From: Pseudomonas sp. MWU15-20650
GTDB taxonomy: Bacteria; Pseudomonadota; Gammaproteobacteria; Pseudomonadales; Pseudomonadaceae
DNA length: 64,000 nt
Direction: 5' to 3'
Assembly: GCF_023242475.1 (NCBI RefSeq)
Contig: NZ_JALJFG010000005.1
Span: 124,001 to 188,000, forward strand
The position numbers and the translations under genes were made by a program. Shown one piece after another: positions 1 through 9,666 of this stretch; position 1 is the stretch's first letter, and each line of letters begins with the position of its first letter. Under the pieces are notes generated by a model that was given only the letters and a program-made list of their open reading frames with translations, searched no databases and had not been told where the DNA came from.

Positions 1-141
1 GGCGTCCCAGGCGGCCTTGTAACTCAAGCCGGCGCTTTTGGCGGCGCGGGTGATGGAACCCTGCTCGGCGATATGCCCCAGCAAGGCAATGCGCTGGGGG
101 CGGCGGATGATGTGTTGGCTGAGGGAGGTGGGCAGAGACAT
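1..141 (-). CDS. ModE-family winged-helix DNA-binding protein (partial, N-terminus only)
   Basis: The first 47 residues can be read, starting MSLPTSLSQHIIRRPQRI and running off the window edge. The segment LGHIAEQGSITRAAKSAG followed by LSYKAAWDA is the winged-helix DNA-binding start of ModE-type molybdate regulators, which are recognised by the SITRAA...SYKAAWD signature. ModE normally continues into molybdate-binding TOBE domains, which would lie outside the window, so molybdate sensing is inferred from the family only. The gene points away from comF and ends off the left side. Confidence 0.75.
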   Translation of the reverse strand, partial: MSLPTSLSQHIIRRPQRIALLGHIAEQGSITRAAKSAGLSYKAAWDA

Positions 142-198
142 GTTGATACGCTTCGATGAGATGAGTGGACGTTGCAGCCCTGGCGCATGGGAGTCAAG

Positions 199-936
199 TC
201 AGTCGCCGGGTTTGGGCGTGCGTGCCAGGCAGTACACATCGACTTGGCGCGCCCCGGCGCCCATCAATAGACGCGCCAGGCTATGGGCCGTTGCGCCGGT
301 GGTGAGTACGTCGTCCACCAATGCGAAATGCTGGCCTTGCACCTGTGCACCGGGGGCCAGGCGAAAAGCGCTGAGCAGGTTGTGTTTGCGGGACTTGGCG
401 TCGAGTGCCTGTTGCGCCACGGTTTCATGGGGGCGTAATAACAGTTGTTCATCGTGGGTGATGTCGAGGTCGTTGCTGAGCCAGCGGGCCAGCATCAACG
501 CTTGGTTAAAGCCCCGCTCACGCAGGCGCTTGGGAGCCATAGGCACCGGTAGCAGGCAGTCAGGGCGTATGAGTTCGGCGTTGTCGAAGCGGTGTTGCAG
601 GTGCTGCCCCAGCAGGCGCGCGAGCATTTGCCCCAGTGGCCAGCGCGCCTGATGCTTGAAACGGCTGATCAAGGTGTCGACGGGAAAGTGGTAGGTCCAG
701 GGGGCAATGACCTGTTTAAACGCGGGTGGAAATTTCTGGCATTGGCCGCAGATCAGGCCCTCCATCGGCAAGGGCAAGGCGCATACACCGCATTGCTCCA
801 TCAGCCACGGCAGCTCGGTTTCGCACGCGTTGCACACACAATCGGCCGACTCGGTGCATTCATCGCAGATTAAACAGTTCTGTGTGTTTTTTAGCCAGAT
901 GTAAACTTGGCGATTGTACTCAGGTTGACAGTGCAT
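199..936 (-). CDS. comF: ComF family phosphoribosyltransferase-like protein
   Basis: A 245-residue cytoplasmic protein of normal ComF length. The N-terminal third has paired cysteines (CLICDECTESADC, CNAC, CGVC, CGQC) that look like a zinc-binding domain. The C-terminal half is a type I phosphoribosyltransferase fold with the PRPP loop ALVDDVLTTGATAHS. In competent bacteria ComF is needed for DNA uptake or processing; its reaction is unknown, and in Pseudomonas the gene is conserved without a proven role. It is divergent from bioB, and about 90 bp between the two starts must hold both promoters. The same arrangement, comF next to the biotin operon, is common in Pseudomonas. Confidence 0.9.
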   Translation of the reverse strand: MHCQPEYNRQVYIWLKNTQNCLICDECTESADCVCNACETELPWLMEQCGVCALPLPMEGLICGQCQKFPPAFKQVIAPWTYHFPVDTLISRFKHQARWPLGQMLARLLGQHLQHRFDNAELIRPDCLLPVPMAPKRLRERGFNQALMLARWLSNDLDITHDEQLLLRPHETVAQQALDAKSRKHNLLSAFRLAPGAQVQGQHFALVDDVLTTGATAHSLARLLMGAGARQVDVYCLARTPKPGD

Positions 937-1028
937 GAATCTTCCTTAAATATGCCGAGCATCCGTGTCGTGCCTGTGGGTATTGCCCTTCCCACAGCGC
1001 TTGCCAAAGCATAATCAAGGAATCGCCC

Positions 1029-2084
1029 ATGAGCGCCAGCACCTCTGCCACCCTGCGTCACGATTGGTCCTTAGCCGAAGTCAAAGCACTGTTCGTGCAG
1101 CCGTTCAATGACCTGTTGTTCCAGGCGCAGACCGTGCACCGCGCGCATTTCGACGCCAATCGCGTACAGGTGTCGACCCTGTTGTCGATCAAGACCGGTG
1201 CCTGCCCGGAAGATTGCAAATATTGTCCGCAGTCGGGCCACTACAACACTGGCCTGGAAAAAGAAAAGCTGATGGAGGTGCAGAAGGTCCTCGAAGAGGC
1301 CGCTCGTGCCAAAGCGATCGGCTCGACGCGTTTCTGCATGGGCGCCGCCTGGAAACACCCGTCGGCCAAAGATATGCCCTATGTGCTGGAGATGGTCAAA
1401 GGCGTGAAGGCCATGGGCCTGGAAACCTGCATGACCCTCGGCCGTCTCGACCAGGACCAGACCCAAGCCCTGGCCCAGGCGGGCCTGGACTACTACAACC
1501 ACAACCTGGATACGTCGCCGGAGTTCTACGGCAGCATCATCACCACCCGTACCTACAGCGAGCGCCTGCAAACCCTGGCCTACGTGCGTGATTCGGGGAT
1601 GAAGATCTGCTCGGGCGGTATCCTCGGCATGGGGGAGTCCCTCGATGACCGTGCCAACCTGCTGATCCAACTGGCCAACCTGCCGGAACACCCGGAGTCG
1701 GTGCCGATCAACATGCTGGTAAAGGTTGTCGGTACGCCGCTGGAAAACGCCGATGACATCGACCCGTTCGATTTCATCCGCATGCTGGCCGTGGCGCGCA
1801 TTCTGATGCCGCAATCCCATGTGCGCCTGTCCGCCGGGCGTGAAGCCATGAACGAGCAAATGCAGGCCCTGGCGTTCTTCGCCGGTGCCAACTCGATCTT
1901 CTACGGTGACAAACTGCTGACCACCGCCAACCCGCAGGCTGACAAGGACATGCAACTGTTCTCACGCCTGGGCATCCTGCCGGAAGCGCGCGAAGAGCAC
2001 GCTGATGAAGTGCACCAGGCGGCGATTGAGCAGGCATTGGTGGAGCAGAAGAGTAGCGCGCAGTTCTATAACGCCGTGGTTTGA
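1029..2084 (+). CDS. bioB: Biotin synthase BioB
   Basis: A 351-residue radical SAM enzyme that inserts sulfur into dethiobiotin to make biotin, the last pathway step. The radical SAM cluster cysteines are C59, C63 and C66 in CPEDCKYC. Other family blocks are visible: [39 protein letters not shown], and the arginine-bearing [10 protein letters not shown] near the [2Fe-2S] site. It opens the bioB-F-H-C-D cluster. AAGGA lies before the start at suitable spacing. A REP doublet separates it from bioF, so bioB may be uncoupled from the tightly overlapping downstream genes. Confidence 0.98.
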   Translation: MSASTSATLRHDWSLAEVKALFVQPFNDLLFQAQTVHRAHFDANRVQVSTLLSIKTGACPEDCKYCPQSGHYNTGLEKEKLMEVQKVLEEAARAKAIGSTRFCMGAAWKHPSAKDMPYVLEMVKGVKAMGLETCMTLGRLDQDQTQALAQAGLDYYNHNLDTSPEFYGSIITTRTYSERLQTLAYVRDSGMKICSGGILGMGESLDDRANLLIQLANLPEHPESVPINMLVKVVGTPLENADDIDPFDFIRMLAVARILMPQSHVRLSAGREAMNEQMQALAFFAGANSIFYGDKLLTTANPQADKDMQLFSRLGILPEAREEHADEVHQAAIEQALVEQKSSAQFYNAVV

Positions 2085-2116
2085 CGCCCCTTTCCACATT
2101 TGGAGTGCAATTTAAA

Positions 2117-2205
2117 TGTGGGAGCGGGCTTGCTCGCGAAAGCGGTGGTTCAGTGACGGATATGTTTGCTGACACACCGCATTCGCGAGCAAGCCCGCTC
2201 TCACA
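2117..2205. repeat. REP doublet (REPIN) between bioB and bioF
   Basis: Two inverted copies of a 24-base REP unit face each other. The left copy begins TGTGGGAGCGGGCTTGCTCG (2117-2140) and the right copy is its near-exact complement (2182-2205). They are separated by a variable 41-base spacer. This is the dominant REPIN type of the P. fluorescens group, mobilised by RAYT transposases encoded elsewhere. The transcript can fold into one long hairpin between bioB and bioF. Confidence 0.9.
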
Positions 2206-2250
2206 GTTGATCGCATTCAGTCTCAAGTTCTTTGATCTGCCGAGGCCAGC

Positions 2251-3432
2251 ATGTCTTTCGATCTCGCCGCGCGCCTCGCTGCCCGCCGTGCCGAACACCT
2301 TTACCGCCAACGCCCCTTGCTGCAAGGCCCCCAAGGCCCGGACGTGGTGGTGGACGGCCAACCGTTGCTGGCGTTCTGCAATAACGACTACCTGGGCCTG
2401 GCCAACCACCCGCAGGTGATCGAAGCCTGGCGCGCCGGTGCTTCTCGTTGGGGCGTGGGCGGTGGTGCTTCACACCTGGTGGTCGGCCATGCCACGCCAC
2501 ACCATGAGCTGGAAGAAGCCCTGGCCGACCTCACCGGTCGCCCGCGTGCCTTGCTGTTTACCACCGGCTACATGGCCAACCTGGGGGCGGTCACGGCGTT
2601 GGTGGGGCAGGGCGATACGGTGCTGGAGGACCGCCTCAACCATGCGTCGTTGCTGGACGCCGGTTTGCTGTCCGGTGCACGTTTCAACCGCTACTTGCAT
2701 AACGATGCCGACAGTCTGGCCAAGCGCCTGGAGAAGGCGACCGGCAATACGCTGGTGGTCACCGATGGGGTGTTCAGCATGGACGGCGACCTGGCCGATT
2801 TGCCCGCCTTGGCCCGCGAAACCAAGGCCCGAGGTGCCTGGTTGATGGTGGATGATGCCCATGGTTTCGGCCCGTTGGGCGCCAACGGCGGTGGCATCGT
2901 TGAACATTTCGGCCTGAGCCAGGAAGACGTGCCGGTGCTGGTCGGCACCTTGGGCAAAGCCTTTGGCACCGCCGGGGCGTTTGTGGCAGGCAGTGAAGAC
3001 CTGGTCGAAAGCCTGATCCAATTTGCCCGGCCGTATATCTACACCACCAGCCAACCACCGGCACTGGCCTGTGCCACCCTCAAAAGCCTGGAGCTGTTGC
3101 GCACTGAACATTGGCGGCGTGAGCACCTTAACGGTTTGATCCGTCAGTTGCGCAGCGGGGCCGAGCAGATTGGCCTGGCGTTGATGGACAGCTTCACGCC
3201 GATCCAGCCGATCCTGATTGGCGATAGCGCCCGGGCAGTGCGCCTGTCGCAAATGCTGCGCGAGCGCGGCCTGATGGTGACGGCCATCCGCCCCCCAACC
3301 GTACCCGCCGGCAGCGCGCGTTTGCGCGTGACGTTGACGGCGGCCCACAGCGAGGCGCAGGTACAGCTATTGTTAAACGCGTTGGAGGAGTGTTTCCGCT
3401 TGTTAGGCGCCACGGAGCCCGACCATGCGTGA
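2251..3432 (+). CDS. bioF: 8-amino-7-oxononanoate synthase BioF
   Basis: A 393-residue PLP enzyme that condenses pimeloyl-ACP (or -CoA) with alanine to give 8-amino-7-oxononanoate, the first step of biotin ring assembly. The PLP lysine is K236 in [14 protein letters not shown]. The alpha-oxoamine synthase signatures [22 protein letters not shown] and [10 protein letters not shown] are present. Its 3' end overlaps bioH by 8 bases, indicating translational coupling. Confidence 0.97.
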   Translation: MSFDLAARLAARRAEHLYRQRPLLQGPQGPDVVVDGQPLLAFCNNDYLGLANHPQVIEAWRAGASRWGVGGGASHLVVGHATPHHELEEALADLTGRPRALLFTTGYMANLGAVTALVGQGDTVLEDRLNHASLLDAGLLSGARFNRYLHNDADSLAKRLEKATGNTLVVTDGVFSMDGDLADLPALARETKARGAWLMVDDAHGFGPLGANGGGIVEHFGLSQEDVPVLVGTLGKAFGTAGAFVAGSEDLVESLIQFARPYIYTTSQPPALACATLKSLELLRTEHWRREHLNGLIRQLRSGAEQIGLALMDSFTPIQPILIGDSARAVRLSQMLRERGLMVTAIRPPTVPAGSARLRVTLTAAHSEAQVQLLLNALEECFRLLGATEPDHA

Positions 3433-4156
3433 TCGACTGATATTGCTGCCCGGCTGGGGCCTTGGCGTGTCGCCGCTGGAGCCTCTGGTTGCCGCCTTGC
3501 ACGGCCTGAACGAACACCTGCACGTACAGGTCGAGCCCCTGCCGGCGCTAAGCAGCAGTGACCTCGATGAATGGCTCGACGAACTTGACGCAACGCTGCC
3601 GGACAACGCCTGGCTGGGTGGCTGGTCCTTGGGTGGCATGCTCGCTTCAGAGCTGGCTGCACGGCGCGGCGAGCGTTGTTGCGGTTTGCTGACCCTGGCG
3701 AGCAACCCGTGTTTCGTCGCCCATGACGGCTGGCCGAACGCGATGCCTGCCGAGACGTTCGATGCGTTCCTGGCCGGATGCCACGCCGATTCTCACGTCA
3801 CCCTCAAGCGTTTTGGCCTGCTGTGTGCCAAGGGCGCCGAAGACCCTCGTGGCCTGTCGCGGTTGCTGGTCAGCGGTGCGCCGAACACTTCCCCCAGCGT
3901 ATTGATGCCTGGCCTGGAGCTGCTTGCCCAATTGGATACCCGAGCTGCGCTGCAGGCGTTCCGTGGGCCCCAGTTGCACCTGTTCGCGGGCCTCGATGGG
4001 CTGGTGCCTGCCGAAGCTGCCGCTGACCTGCTGGCGTTACTTCCCGATGTAGAAATCGGCCTGATTGAACAGGCCGGTCACGCGTTTCTTCTGGAAGACC
4101 CCCACGGTGTGGCGGGGGCCATCCAGGCTTTTTTGCATGAGTGTGTCGATGACTGA
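3425..4156 (+). CDS. bioH: Pimeloyl-ACP methyl ester esterase BioH
   Basis: A 243-residue alpha/beta hydrolase that removes the methyl ester from pimeloyl-ACP, ending the BioC-BioH route to the pimelate moiety. The nucleophile elbow is GWSLGG with Ser68. The acid is probably the Asp in [10 protein letters not shown] and the base the His in [12 protein letters not shown]. The start overlaps bioF by 8 bases, and the stop overlaps the preferred bioC start. Having bioH inside the bio operon, rather than unlinked as in E. coli, is usual for Pseudomonas. Confidence 0.95.
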   Translation: MRDRLILLPGWGLGVSPLEPLVAALHGLNEHLHVQVEPLPALSSSDLDEWLDELDATLPDNAWLGGWSLGGMLASELAARRGERCCGLLTLASNPCFVAHDGWPNAMPAETFDAFLAGCHADSHVTLKRFGLLCAKGAEDPRGLSRLLVSGAPNTSPSVLMPGLELLAQLDTRAALQAFRGPQLHLFAGLDGLVPAEAAADLLALLPDVEIGLIEQAGHAFLLEDPHGVAGAIQAFLHECVDD

Positions 4157-4961
4157 TTTATCCCATCCTCCCGTGCCGGGCGCCTTGCCGGACAAGCGCC
4201 AGGTGGCGGCGTCGTTTTCTCGTGCGGCCGCCAGTTACGACAGCGTGGCCGAGTTGCAGCGGGCGGTGGGGCATGAATTGCTCAGCCGCTTGCCGGCCAC
4301 CCTGGCGCCACCGCGATGGTTGGACATGGGCTGTGGCACGGGCTATTTCAGCCGTGTATTGACCGAACGTTTGCCCGCCAGCCAAGGGGTGGCGCTGGAT
4401 ATCGCCGAAGGCATGCTCAAGCATGCTCGGCCATTGGGCGGCGCCGAGCATTTCATTGCCGGCGATGCCGAGCGCCTGCCATTGCAGGCGAACAGTTGCG
4501 GGCTGATCTTTTCCAGTCTGGCGGTGCAGTGGTGTGCACATTTCGAGGCAGTGCTCAGCGAAGCCCGTCGTGTGCTGCAACCGGGTGGCGTATTGGCGTT
4601 CGCAAGCTTGTGTGTGGGCACCCTGGATGAGCTGCGCGAAAGCTGGCGCGCAGCGGATGGCATGGTTCACGTCAATCGCTTCCGCCCGTTCGAGGTGTAT
4701 CAGCAGTTATGCGCGAACAGCGGCCTGCGGGTGGTGAGCCTGGAGCGGCAACCCCACAGGCTGTATTACCCGGACGTGCGCAGCCTGACCCACGAACTCA
4801 AGGCACTGGGCGCGCATAACCTCAACCCAGGCCGTCCAGGAGGGTTGACGGGGCGCGCGCGGATTGTTGCACTGATAGACGCCTACGAGCAGTTCCGTCA
4901 GGCTCAGGGCCTGCCCGCCACTTATCAAGTGGTGTACGCCGTACTGGAGAAACCGCTATGA
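4149..4961 (+). CDS. bioC: Malonyl-ACP O-methyltransferase BioC
   Basis: A SAM-dependent methyltransferase that methylates malonyl-ACP so that fatty acid synthase can extend it to pimeloyl-ACP. The SAM motif I is [14 protein letters not shown], followed by ALDIAEGML and the BioC-type SSLAVQWC. The frame is open upstream to 4065, but homologues normally start MTDLS, which matches the ATG at 4149 inside the end of bioH. An ATG at 4137 is the alternative. From 4149 it has 270 residues. It overlaps bioD by 4 bases (ATGA). Confidence 0.94.
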   Translation: MTDLSHPPVPGALPDKRQVAASFSRAAASYDSVAELQRAVGHELLSRLPATLAPPRWLDMGCGTGYFSRVLTERLPASQGVALDIAEGMLKHARPLGGAEHFIAGDAERLPLQANSCGLIFSSLAVQWCAHFEAVLSEARRVLQPGGVLAFASLCVGTLDELRESWRAADGMVHVNRFRPFEVYQQLCANSGLRVVSLERQPHRLYYPDVRSLTHELKALGAHNLNPGRPGGLTGRARIVALIDAYEQFRQAQGLPATYQVVYAVLEKPL

Positions 4962-5638
4962 GCGCCGCCTACTTCATCACCGGCACTGACACCGATGTTG
5001 GCAAAACCACCATTGCTGCCGGCCTATTGCATGCCGCCAGGCTCGCGGGCAAAAGCACGGCAGCCGGCAAACCGGTGGCGTCGGGTTGCCAGGTGACGCC
5101 CAAAGGTTTGCGCAACGCCGATGCCCTGGCATTGCTGGCTGAATGCTCATTGCCACTGAGTTATGCCGAGGTCAACCCGGTTGCCTTCGAACCGGCTATC
5201 GCACCGCATCTGGCGGCACGCGAGGCGGGTGTCGCATTGACTGTGCAATCGCTGCTCAAGCCGATGCAGCAGATTCTGGCGCGTAAAGCCGATTTCACGT
5301 TGATCGAGGGCGCGGGCGGTTGGCGCGTACCCCTGGCCGACCAGGCCAACCTGTCGGACCTGGCCAAGGCGCTCAAGCTGCCAGTGATCCTGGTGGTCGG
5401 CGTACGCCTGGGCTGCATCAGCCATGCGTTGCTCACCGCCGAAGCTATCGCCCGGGACGGCTTGCCGCTGGCAGGCTGGGTGGCGAATATCCTCGACCCC
5501 AAGACCTCTCGTCTGGAAGAGAACCTCGCTACCCTGGCCGAACGCTTGCCGGCACCTTGCCTGGGGCGGGTGCCGAAACTCAAGCACGCCGGGGCCGAAG
5601 CGGTGGCCGAGTACCTTGAATTGGACCTGCTTGACTGA
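4958..5638 (+). CDS. bioD: Dethiobiotin synthetase BioD
   Basis: A 226-residue ATP-dependent carboxylase that closes the ureido ring of dethiobiotin from 7,8-diaminononanoate. The N-terminus has the family P-loop [16 protein letters not shown] (residues about 8-23), then KPVASGCQ and [10 protein letters not shown]. It is the last gene of the cluster, joined to bioC by an ATGA overlap. bioA is absent from this cluster and must be elsewhere, as in other pseudomonads. Confidence 0.97.
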   Translation: MSAAYFITGTDTDVGKTTIAAGLLHAARLAGKSTAAGKPVASGCQVTPKGLRNADALALLAECSLPLSYAEVNPVAFEPAIAPHLAAREAGVALTVQSLLKPMQQILARKADFTLIEGAGGWRVPLADQANLSDLAKALKLPVILVVGVRLGCISHALLTAEAIARDGLPLAGWVANILDPKTSRLEENLATLAERLPAPCLGRVPKLKHAGAEAVAEYLELDLLD

Positions 5639-5744
5639 TTTTGGCTATCACTAAGGCAATATGCCATTAGCGTTTTTGACGGGTCTTTTGCCAGGATGTC
5701 TGCTTCAATTCAACTTCACGATTCTCTAAAGGCAGGCTTACGCC

Positions 5745-6026
5745 ATGGAAATCTCTGGAAGCAGCGCGTTTTATTCGGGCCTGAGCACGATCCAGGCCGG
5801 GCAGAACCGCGTCGACCAGGCCGCCGGCAAGATCGCCAGCGCTGCGACGACCCAGCCATCGGACGCGCAAAGCGACCGTCTGCAAGCCAATGATCGCGCC
5901 CAGCCGTCCAACTCGGCGAGCAATATGGTCGAAATGGCCCAAGGCAAGTTTCAAGTGGAGCTGGGGGTAAAAGTTGCCAAGGCTTCGAATGAAATGCTCG
6001 GCACGTTGATCGACACTTACGCTTAA
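5745..6026 (+). CDS. Small protein resembling the two ends of flagellar rod/hook proteins
   Basis: A 93-residue protein with no signal peptide or membrane segment. The first 30 residues (ISGSSAFYSGLSTIQAGQ, then VDQAAGKIAS) look like the N-terminal helix of axial flagellar proteins. The last 30 (MVEMAQGKFQVELGVKVAKA, then SNEMLGTLIDTYA) look like their C-terminal helix. The middle is a short Gln/Ser/Asp-rich linker. The start has AGGCTTACGCC upstream. The gene stands alone between bioD and the acyl-CoA dehydrogenase, a place where PAO1 also has a small hypothetical gene. The resemblance is by eye, so a flagellar role is a guess. Confidence 0.75.
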   Translation: MEISGSSAFYSGLSTIQAGQNRVDQAAGKIASAATTQPSDAQSDRLQANDRAQPSNSASNMVEMAQGKFQVELGVKVAKASNEMLGTLIDTYA

Positions 6027-6170
6027 TTTCTCTGCACACCGGCCTCTTCCCGAGGTCGGTCGCGCGTGCGCAATGCTTAATCCTTCCCTGAACGCCTTGT
6101 GGCATCACGCCGCAGGCTTTGCCGTGCGCGCCATTGATCCGCGTCATGACAAATGGCGTCTGGACGATGC

Positions 6171-6199
6171 TTGACAACCCTAGGTCGTAAACGTATGTT
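6171..6199 (+). promoter_or_regulatory. Sigma70-type promoter for the first acyl-CoA dehydrogenase
   Basis: A perfect -35 TTGACA (6171-6176), a 17-base spacer and -10 TATGTT (6194-6199) lie about 75 bases before the start codon. The PsrA-like operator begins directly after the -10 box, so a bound repressor would cover the transcription start. Confidence 0.65.
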
Positions 6200-6215
6200 T
6201 CAAACACCTGTTTGA
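6200..6215. promoter_or_regulatory. Candidate PsrA operator
   Basis: TCAAACACCTGTTTGA is a perfect 6-base dyad around ACCT and fits the PsrA consensus (G/C)AAAC-N2-4-GTTT(G/C). PsrA is a TetR-type repressor released by long-chain fatty acids, and it is known to control beta-oxidation genes in Pseudomonas. The site overlaps the predicted start of transcription of an acyl-CoA dehydrogenase gene, as expected for repression. Confidence 0.72.
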
Positions 6216-6274
6216 CCGCCACAATACATCCACGCGGTTGTTCATCCCAGATACATCAGCAGAGGTTTATCGCT

Positions 6275-8080
6275 ATGCCTGACTACAAGGCCCCCTTGCG
6301 TGATATTCGCTTCGTTCGTGACGAACTGCTCGGTTATGAAGCGCACTATCAGAGCCTGCCGGCTTGCCAGGACGCTACCCCGGACATGGTTGACGCCATT
6401 CTCGAAGAAGGCGCCAAGTTCTGTGAGCAAGTGCTGGCACCGTTGAACCGTGTGGGTGACATCGAAGGGTGTACCTGGAGCGAGTCAGGCGTTAAGACCC
6501 CTACCGGTTTCAAAGAAGCCTACAAACAGTTTGTTGAAGGCGGCTGGCCAAGCCTGGCCCACGATGTGGCGCACGGTGGCCAGGGCCTGCCGGAGTCCCT
6601 GGGCCTGGCAGTCAGCGAAATGGTCGGTGAAGCCAACTGGTCGTGGGGCATGTACCCAGGTTTGTCCCATGGCGCGATGAACACCATCTCCGAGCATGGC
6701 ACTCCTGAGCAGCAAGACGCTTACCTGACCAAACTGGTGTCGGGCGAGTGGACCGGCACCATGTGCCTGACCGAGCCGCACTGCGGTACCGACCTGGGCA
6801 TGCTGCGCACCAAGGCCGAGCCTCAGGCTGACGGTTCCTACAAAGTCTCCGGCACCAAGATCTTCATCTCGGCCGGCGAACACGATATGGCCGACAACAT
6901 CGTCCACATCGTATTGGCCCGCCTGCCGGATGCACCGGCCGGTACCAAAGGCATCTCGCTGTTCATCGTACCCAAGTTCCTGCCGAACGCCGACGGTTCG
7001 ATCGGCGAGCGCAACGCGGTGACCTGTGGTTCCCTGGAACACAAGATGGGTATCCACGGTAACGCCACCTGCGTGATGAACTTCGACGCGGCCACCGGCT
7101 TCCTGATCGGCCCGGCGAACAAAGGCCTGAACTGCATGTTCACCTTCATGAACACCGCTCGCCTGGGCACTGCGCTGCAAGGCTTGTCCCACGCTGAAAT
7201 CGGCTTCCAGGGCGGCCTGAAATACGCCCGTGATCGCCTGCAAATGCGCTCCCTGACCGGCCCGAAAGCACCGGACAAAGCGGCTGACCCGATCATCGTG
7301 CACCCTGATGTACGCCGCATGCTGTTGACCATGAAAGCCTTCGCTGAAGGTAACCGTGCGATGGTGTACTTCACCGCCAAGCAAGTGGACATCGTCAAGT
7401 ACGGCACCGATGACGAAGCCAAGAAACAGGCCGATGCCCTGCTGGCATTCATGACGCCGATCGCCAAGGCGTTCATGACCGAAGTCGGTTTTGAATCCGC
7501 CAACCACGGCGTGCAGATCTACGGTGGCCACGGCTTCATCGCCGAGTGGGGCATGGAGCAGAACGTTCGCGACAGCCGCATTTCGATGCTGTACGAAGGC
7601 ACCACCGGCATCCAGGCGCTGGACTTGCTCGGCCGTAAAGTGCTGATGACCCAGGGCGAAGCGCTCAAGGGCTTCACCAAGATCGTGCACAAGTTCTGCC
7701 AGGCCAACGAAGGTAACGAAGCCGTTAAAGAGTTCGTTGCACCGTTGGCGGCGCTGAACAAAGAGTGGGGCGAGTTGACCATGAAGGTCGGCATGGCGGC
7801 GATGAAAGACCGTGAAGAAGTCGGTGCCGCTTCGGTGGATTACCTGATGTACTCCGGCTACGCCTGCCTGGCTTACTTCTGGGCCGACATGGCACGCCTG
7901 GCAGCCGAGAAATTGGCCGCCGGTACCACCGAAGAGGCGTTCTACACTGCCAAACTGCAGACGGCACGCTTCTACTTCCAGCGTATCCTGCCGCGTACCC
8001 GTACCCATGTGGCAACCATGTTGTCGGGCGCCGGCAACCTGATGGACATGAAAGAAGAAGACTTCGGCCTGGCTTACTAA
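6275..8080 (+). CDS. Acyl-CoA dehydrogenase, long (DmdC/FadE1-like) type, copy 1
   Basis: A 601-residue FAD enzyme expected to introduce the trans-2 double bond into acyl-CoA in beta-oxidation. It has the long architecture: a short N-terminal domain beginning [17 protein letters not shown]-binding core blocks ([23 protein letters not shown]) and the catalytic-glutamate region [18 protein letters not shown], then an extra C-terminal helical domain. The frame is open upstream to 6212, but [10 protein letters not shown] is the conserved family start and AGAGG precedes it. It is followed by a strong terminator. Position and family match PAO1 PA0506 (FadE1, reported to act on long chains). A PsrA-type operator sits at the promoter. 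Confidence 0.92.
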   Translation: MPDYKAPLRDIRFVRDELLGYEAHYQSLPACQDATPDMVDAILEEGAKFCEQVLAPLNRVGDIEGCTWSESGVKTPTGFKEAYKQFVEGGWPSLAHDVAHGGQGLPESLGLAVSEMVGEANWSWGMYPGLSHGAMNTISEHGTPEQQDAYLTKLVSGEWTGTMCLTEPHCGTDLGMLRTKAEPQADGSYKVSGTKIFISAGEHDMADNIVHIVLARLPDAPAGTKGISLFIVPKFLPNADGSIGERNAVTCGSLEHKMGIHGNATCVMNFDAATGFLIGPANKGLNCMFTFMNTARLGTALQGLSHAEIGFQGGLKYARDRLQMRSLTGPKAPDKAADPIIVHPDVRRMLLTMKAFAEGNRAMVYFTAKQVDIVKYGTDDEAKKQADALLAFMTPIAKAFMTEVGFESANHGVQIYGGHGFIAEWGMEQNVRDSRISMLYEGTTGIQALDLLGRKVLMTQGEALKGFTKIVHKFCQANEGNEAVKEFVAPLAALNKEWGELTMKVGMAAMKDREEVGAASVDYLMYSGYACLAYFWADMARLAAEKLAAGTTEEAFYTAKLQTARFYFQRILPRTRTHVATMLSGAGNLMDMKEEDFGLAY

Positions 8081-8101
8081 GCCTTACCGGTAGTACTTGA
8101 A

Positions 8102-8137
8102 AACCGCCGCGCCCATTGGGGAGCGGCGGTTTTTTTT
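8102..8137 (+). terminator. Intrinsic terminator
   Basis: AACCGCCGC pairs with GCGGCGGTT across a 12-base loop and is followed by eight T. It ends transcription of the acyl-CoA dehydrogenase. Confidence 0.9.
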
Positions 8138-8200
8138 GGACGAATAAAAAACACAGCACAGCGCTCAGGGATTGCGACTGGCTGCCGTTACAGTGATGGC

Positions 8201-8220
8201 AATGTGATACAGGTCACATT
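8201..8220. promoter_or_regulatory. Vfr/CRP-type cAMP receptor binding site
   Basis: AATGTGATACAGGTCACATT is a perfect 7-6-7 palindrome matching the CRP/Vfr core TGTGA-N6-TCACA at every base. It lies 21 bases before the likely GTG start of the diguanylate cyclase. The nearness to the start could suit repression or a downstream promoter element; the direction of control cannot be told from sequence. Confidence 0.75.
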
Positions 8221-8241
8221 GAATGTGCTTAACTGTGTGCA

Positions 8242-9576
8242 GTGAAGGCACTGTGCCATCTTTCTCGGCGGGTCGGAGCTTTACCCTTGTCACGCGTGTC
8301 CGCTGTACGTTTCAGCCATTTTCTCCCTTCATTGCTGCTATTGCTGGCCGGGCTCTCGGCTGCGTACGTCAAAGATCTCAACGTCTTCTTCACCTCGCTG
8401 TTCAATGTGCTGCCGACCTTGGTGTTGCTGCTGGGTGGTTCGTATTGCGCGGTATATCGGCGCCAGCGTGAGCTGTTCTTGATGGTCACGGTGTATGTCG
8501 TCTACTTCCTGCTGGACACCCAGACCGACTACTACCGCGACAACGGCCGTGTTCGCGAAGATGCGGCCGTGGTTTTTCATTTGTGCTGCCTGTTGCTGCC
8601 GCTGCTGTTCAGCATCTATGCGCTGTGGCAGGAAAAAACCCATCTGTTCCGAGACTTCGTTGCCCGCTGCGCCGTGCTCTTTGCTGTTGGCAGCGTGGCG
8701 CTGGCGCTTGAGCAAAGTTTCCCCCTGGCCGTGTTGAACTGGCTGGCGGAAATTCGTTGGCCTTCCTTGCATGGCCACTGGATGAGCCTGATCCAGCTGT
8801 CATACCCCATGTTCCTGATCGGTTTTGTCACCCTGGCGGCGCAGTACTGGTACCAGCCGCGGCCGTTGCACGCGGCACAATTGGTGGGGCTTTTGGGGTT
8901 GTTCTGGATGTTGCCGAAAACCTTCATCTTGCCGTTCACCCTGAACATCATGTGCAGCCAGGTCATGCTGATGATTGCTGCCGGTGTGGCCCACGAAGCC
9001 TATCAAATGGCGTTCCGTGACGAGCTGACCGGCTTGCCGGGGCGTCGCGCCCTGAACGAGCGCATGCAGCGGCTGGGGCGCAACTATGTGCTGGCGATGA
9101 GCGACGTTGATCACTTCAAGCGTTTCAACGACACCCATGGCCACGACGTGGGTGACCAGGTGCTGCGTCTGGTGGCGAGCAAGCTGTCCAAGGTCAACGG
9201 TGGTGGCCGCGCTTACCGTTACGGCGGTGAAGAGTTCGCCGTGGTGTTCGCCGGCAAGACCCTGGACGAATGCATGCCGCACTTGGAAGAAATTCGCGAG
9301 ATCATCGCCAGCTACGACATCAAACTGCGTAACCCGGACCGTCCCCATGACGATCAGCAGGGCCGCCAACGCCGTGCGGGCAGCGGCGCGTCCAGCGTGT
9401 CGGTGACCATCAGCATCGGTGTGGCCGAGCGCCAGGCCGAACAGCGCAGCCCTGAAGAAGTACTCAAGTCCGCCGACCAGGCGCTATACGCCGCGAAGGG
9501 CGCAGGGCGAAACTGCGTGGTCGCCTCCGGGCAAACCCGGCGTGGCGCCGTGCGCATGGAGAGCGCTGCCGGTTGA
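8242..9576 (+). CDS. Membrane-anchored diguanylate cyclase (GGDEF)
   Basis: A 444-residue inner-membrane protein expected to make c-di-GMP from two GTP. The first half has about six or seven hydrophobic segments (for example FLPSLLLLLAGLSAAYV, LPTLVLLLGGSYCAVY, LFSIYALW, AVLFAVGSVALAL) with no recognised sensor family. The C-terminal GGDEF domain has DELTGLPGRRALNE, the metal/GTP motif DVDHFKRFNDTHGHDVGD and the active-site GGEEF at residue 328. The usual inhibitory RxxD site five residues upstream is missing, so product feedback through it is unlikely. The start is uncertain: GTG 8242 was chosen, with TTG 8287 or GTG 8296 also possible. Confidence 0.9.
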   Translation: MKALCHLSRRVGALPLSRVSAVRFSHFLPSLLLLLAGLSAAYVKDLNVFFTSLFNVLPTLVLLLGGSYCAVYRRQRELFLMVTVYVVYFLLDTQTDYYRDNGRVREDAAVVFHLCCLLLPLLFSIYALWQEKTHLFRDFVARCAVLFAVGSVALALEQSFPLAVLNWLAEIRWPSLHGHWMSLIQLSYPMFLIGFVTLAAQYWYQPRPLHAAQLVGLLGLFWMLPKTFILPFTLNIMCSQVMLMIAAGVAHEAYQMAFRDELTGLPGRRALNERMQRLGRNYVLAMSDVDHFKRFNDTHGHDVGDQVLRLVASKLSKVNGGGRAYRYGGEEFAVVFAGKTLDECMPHLEEIREIIASYDIKLRNPDRPHDDQQGRQRRAGSGASSVSVTISIGVAERQAEQRSPEEVLKSADQALYAAKGAGRNCVVASGQTRRGAVRMESAAG

Positions 9577-9666
9577 GTAATGGCGGTGTATTCAGCAGCG
9601 CTACAGTGATTGTCCGAGGGTGTGGCCGGCAGTAGGTTGAAACCATCTGCTGCCGGAGACATTGCC

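Noticed and set aside
1071..1955. 294-codon open frame opposite bioB, and similar long antisense frames opposite the acyl-CoA dehydrogenases, rpoD, prkA and lptD
   Set aside because: High-GC genes in Pseudomonas leave long open antisense frames. These have His/Gln/Arg-rich low-complexity translations, no family motifs and no ribosome sites, while the sense strand is a well-known gene.
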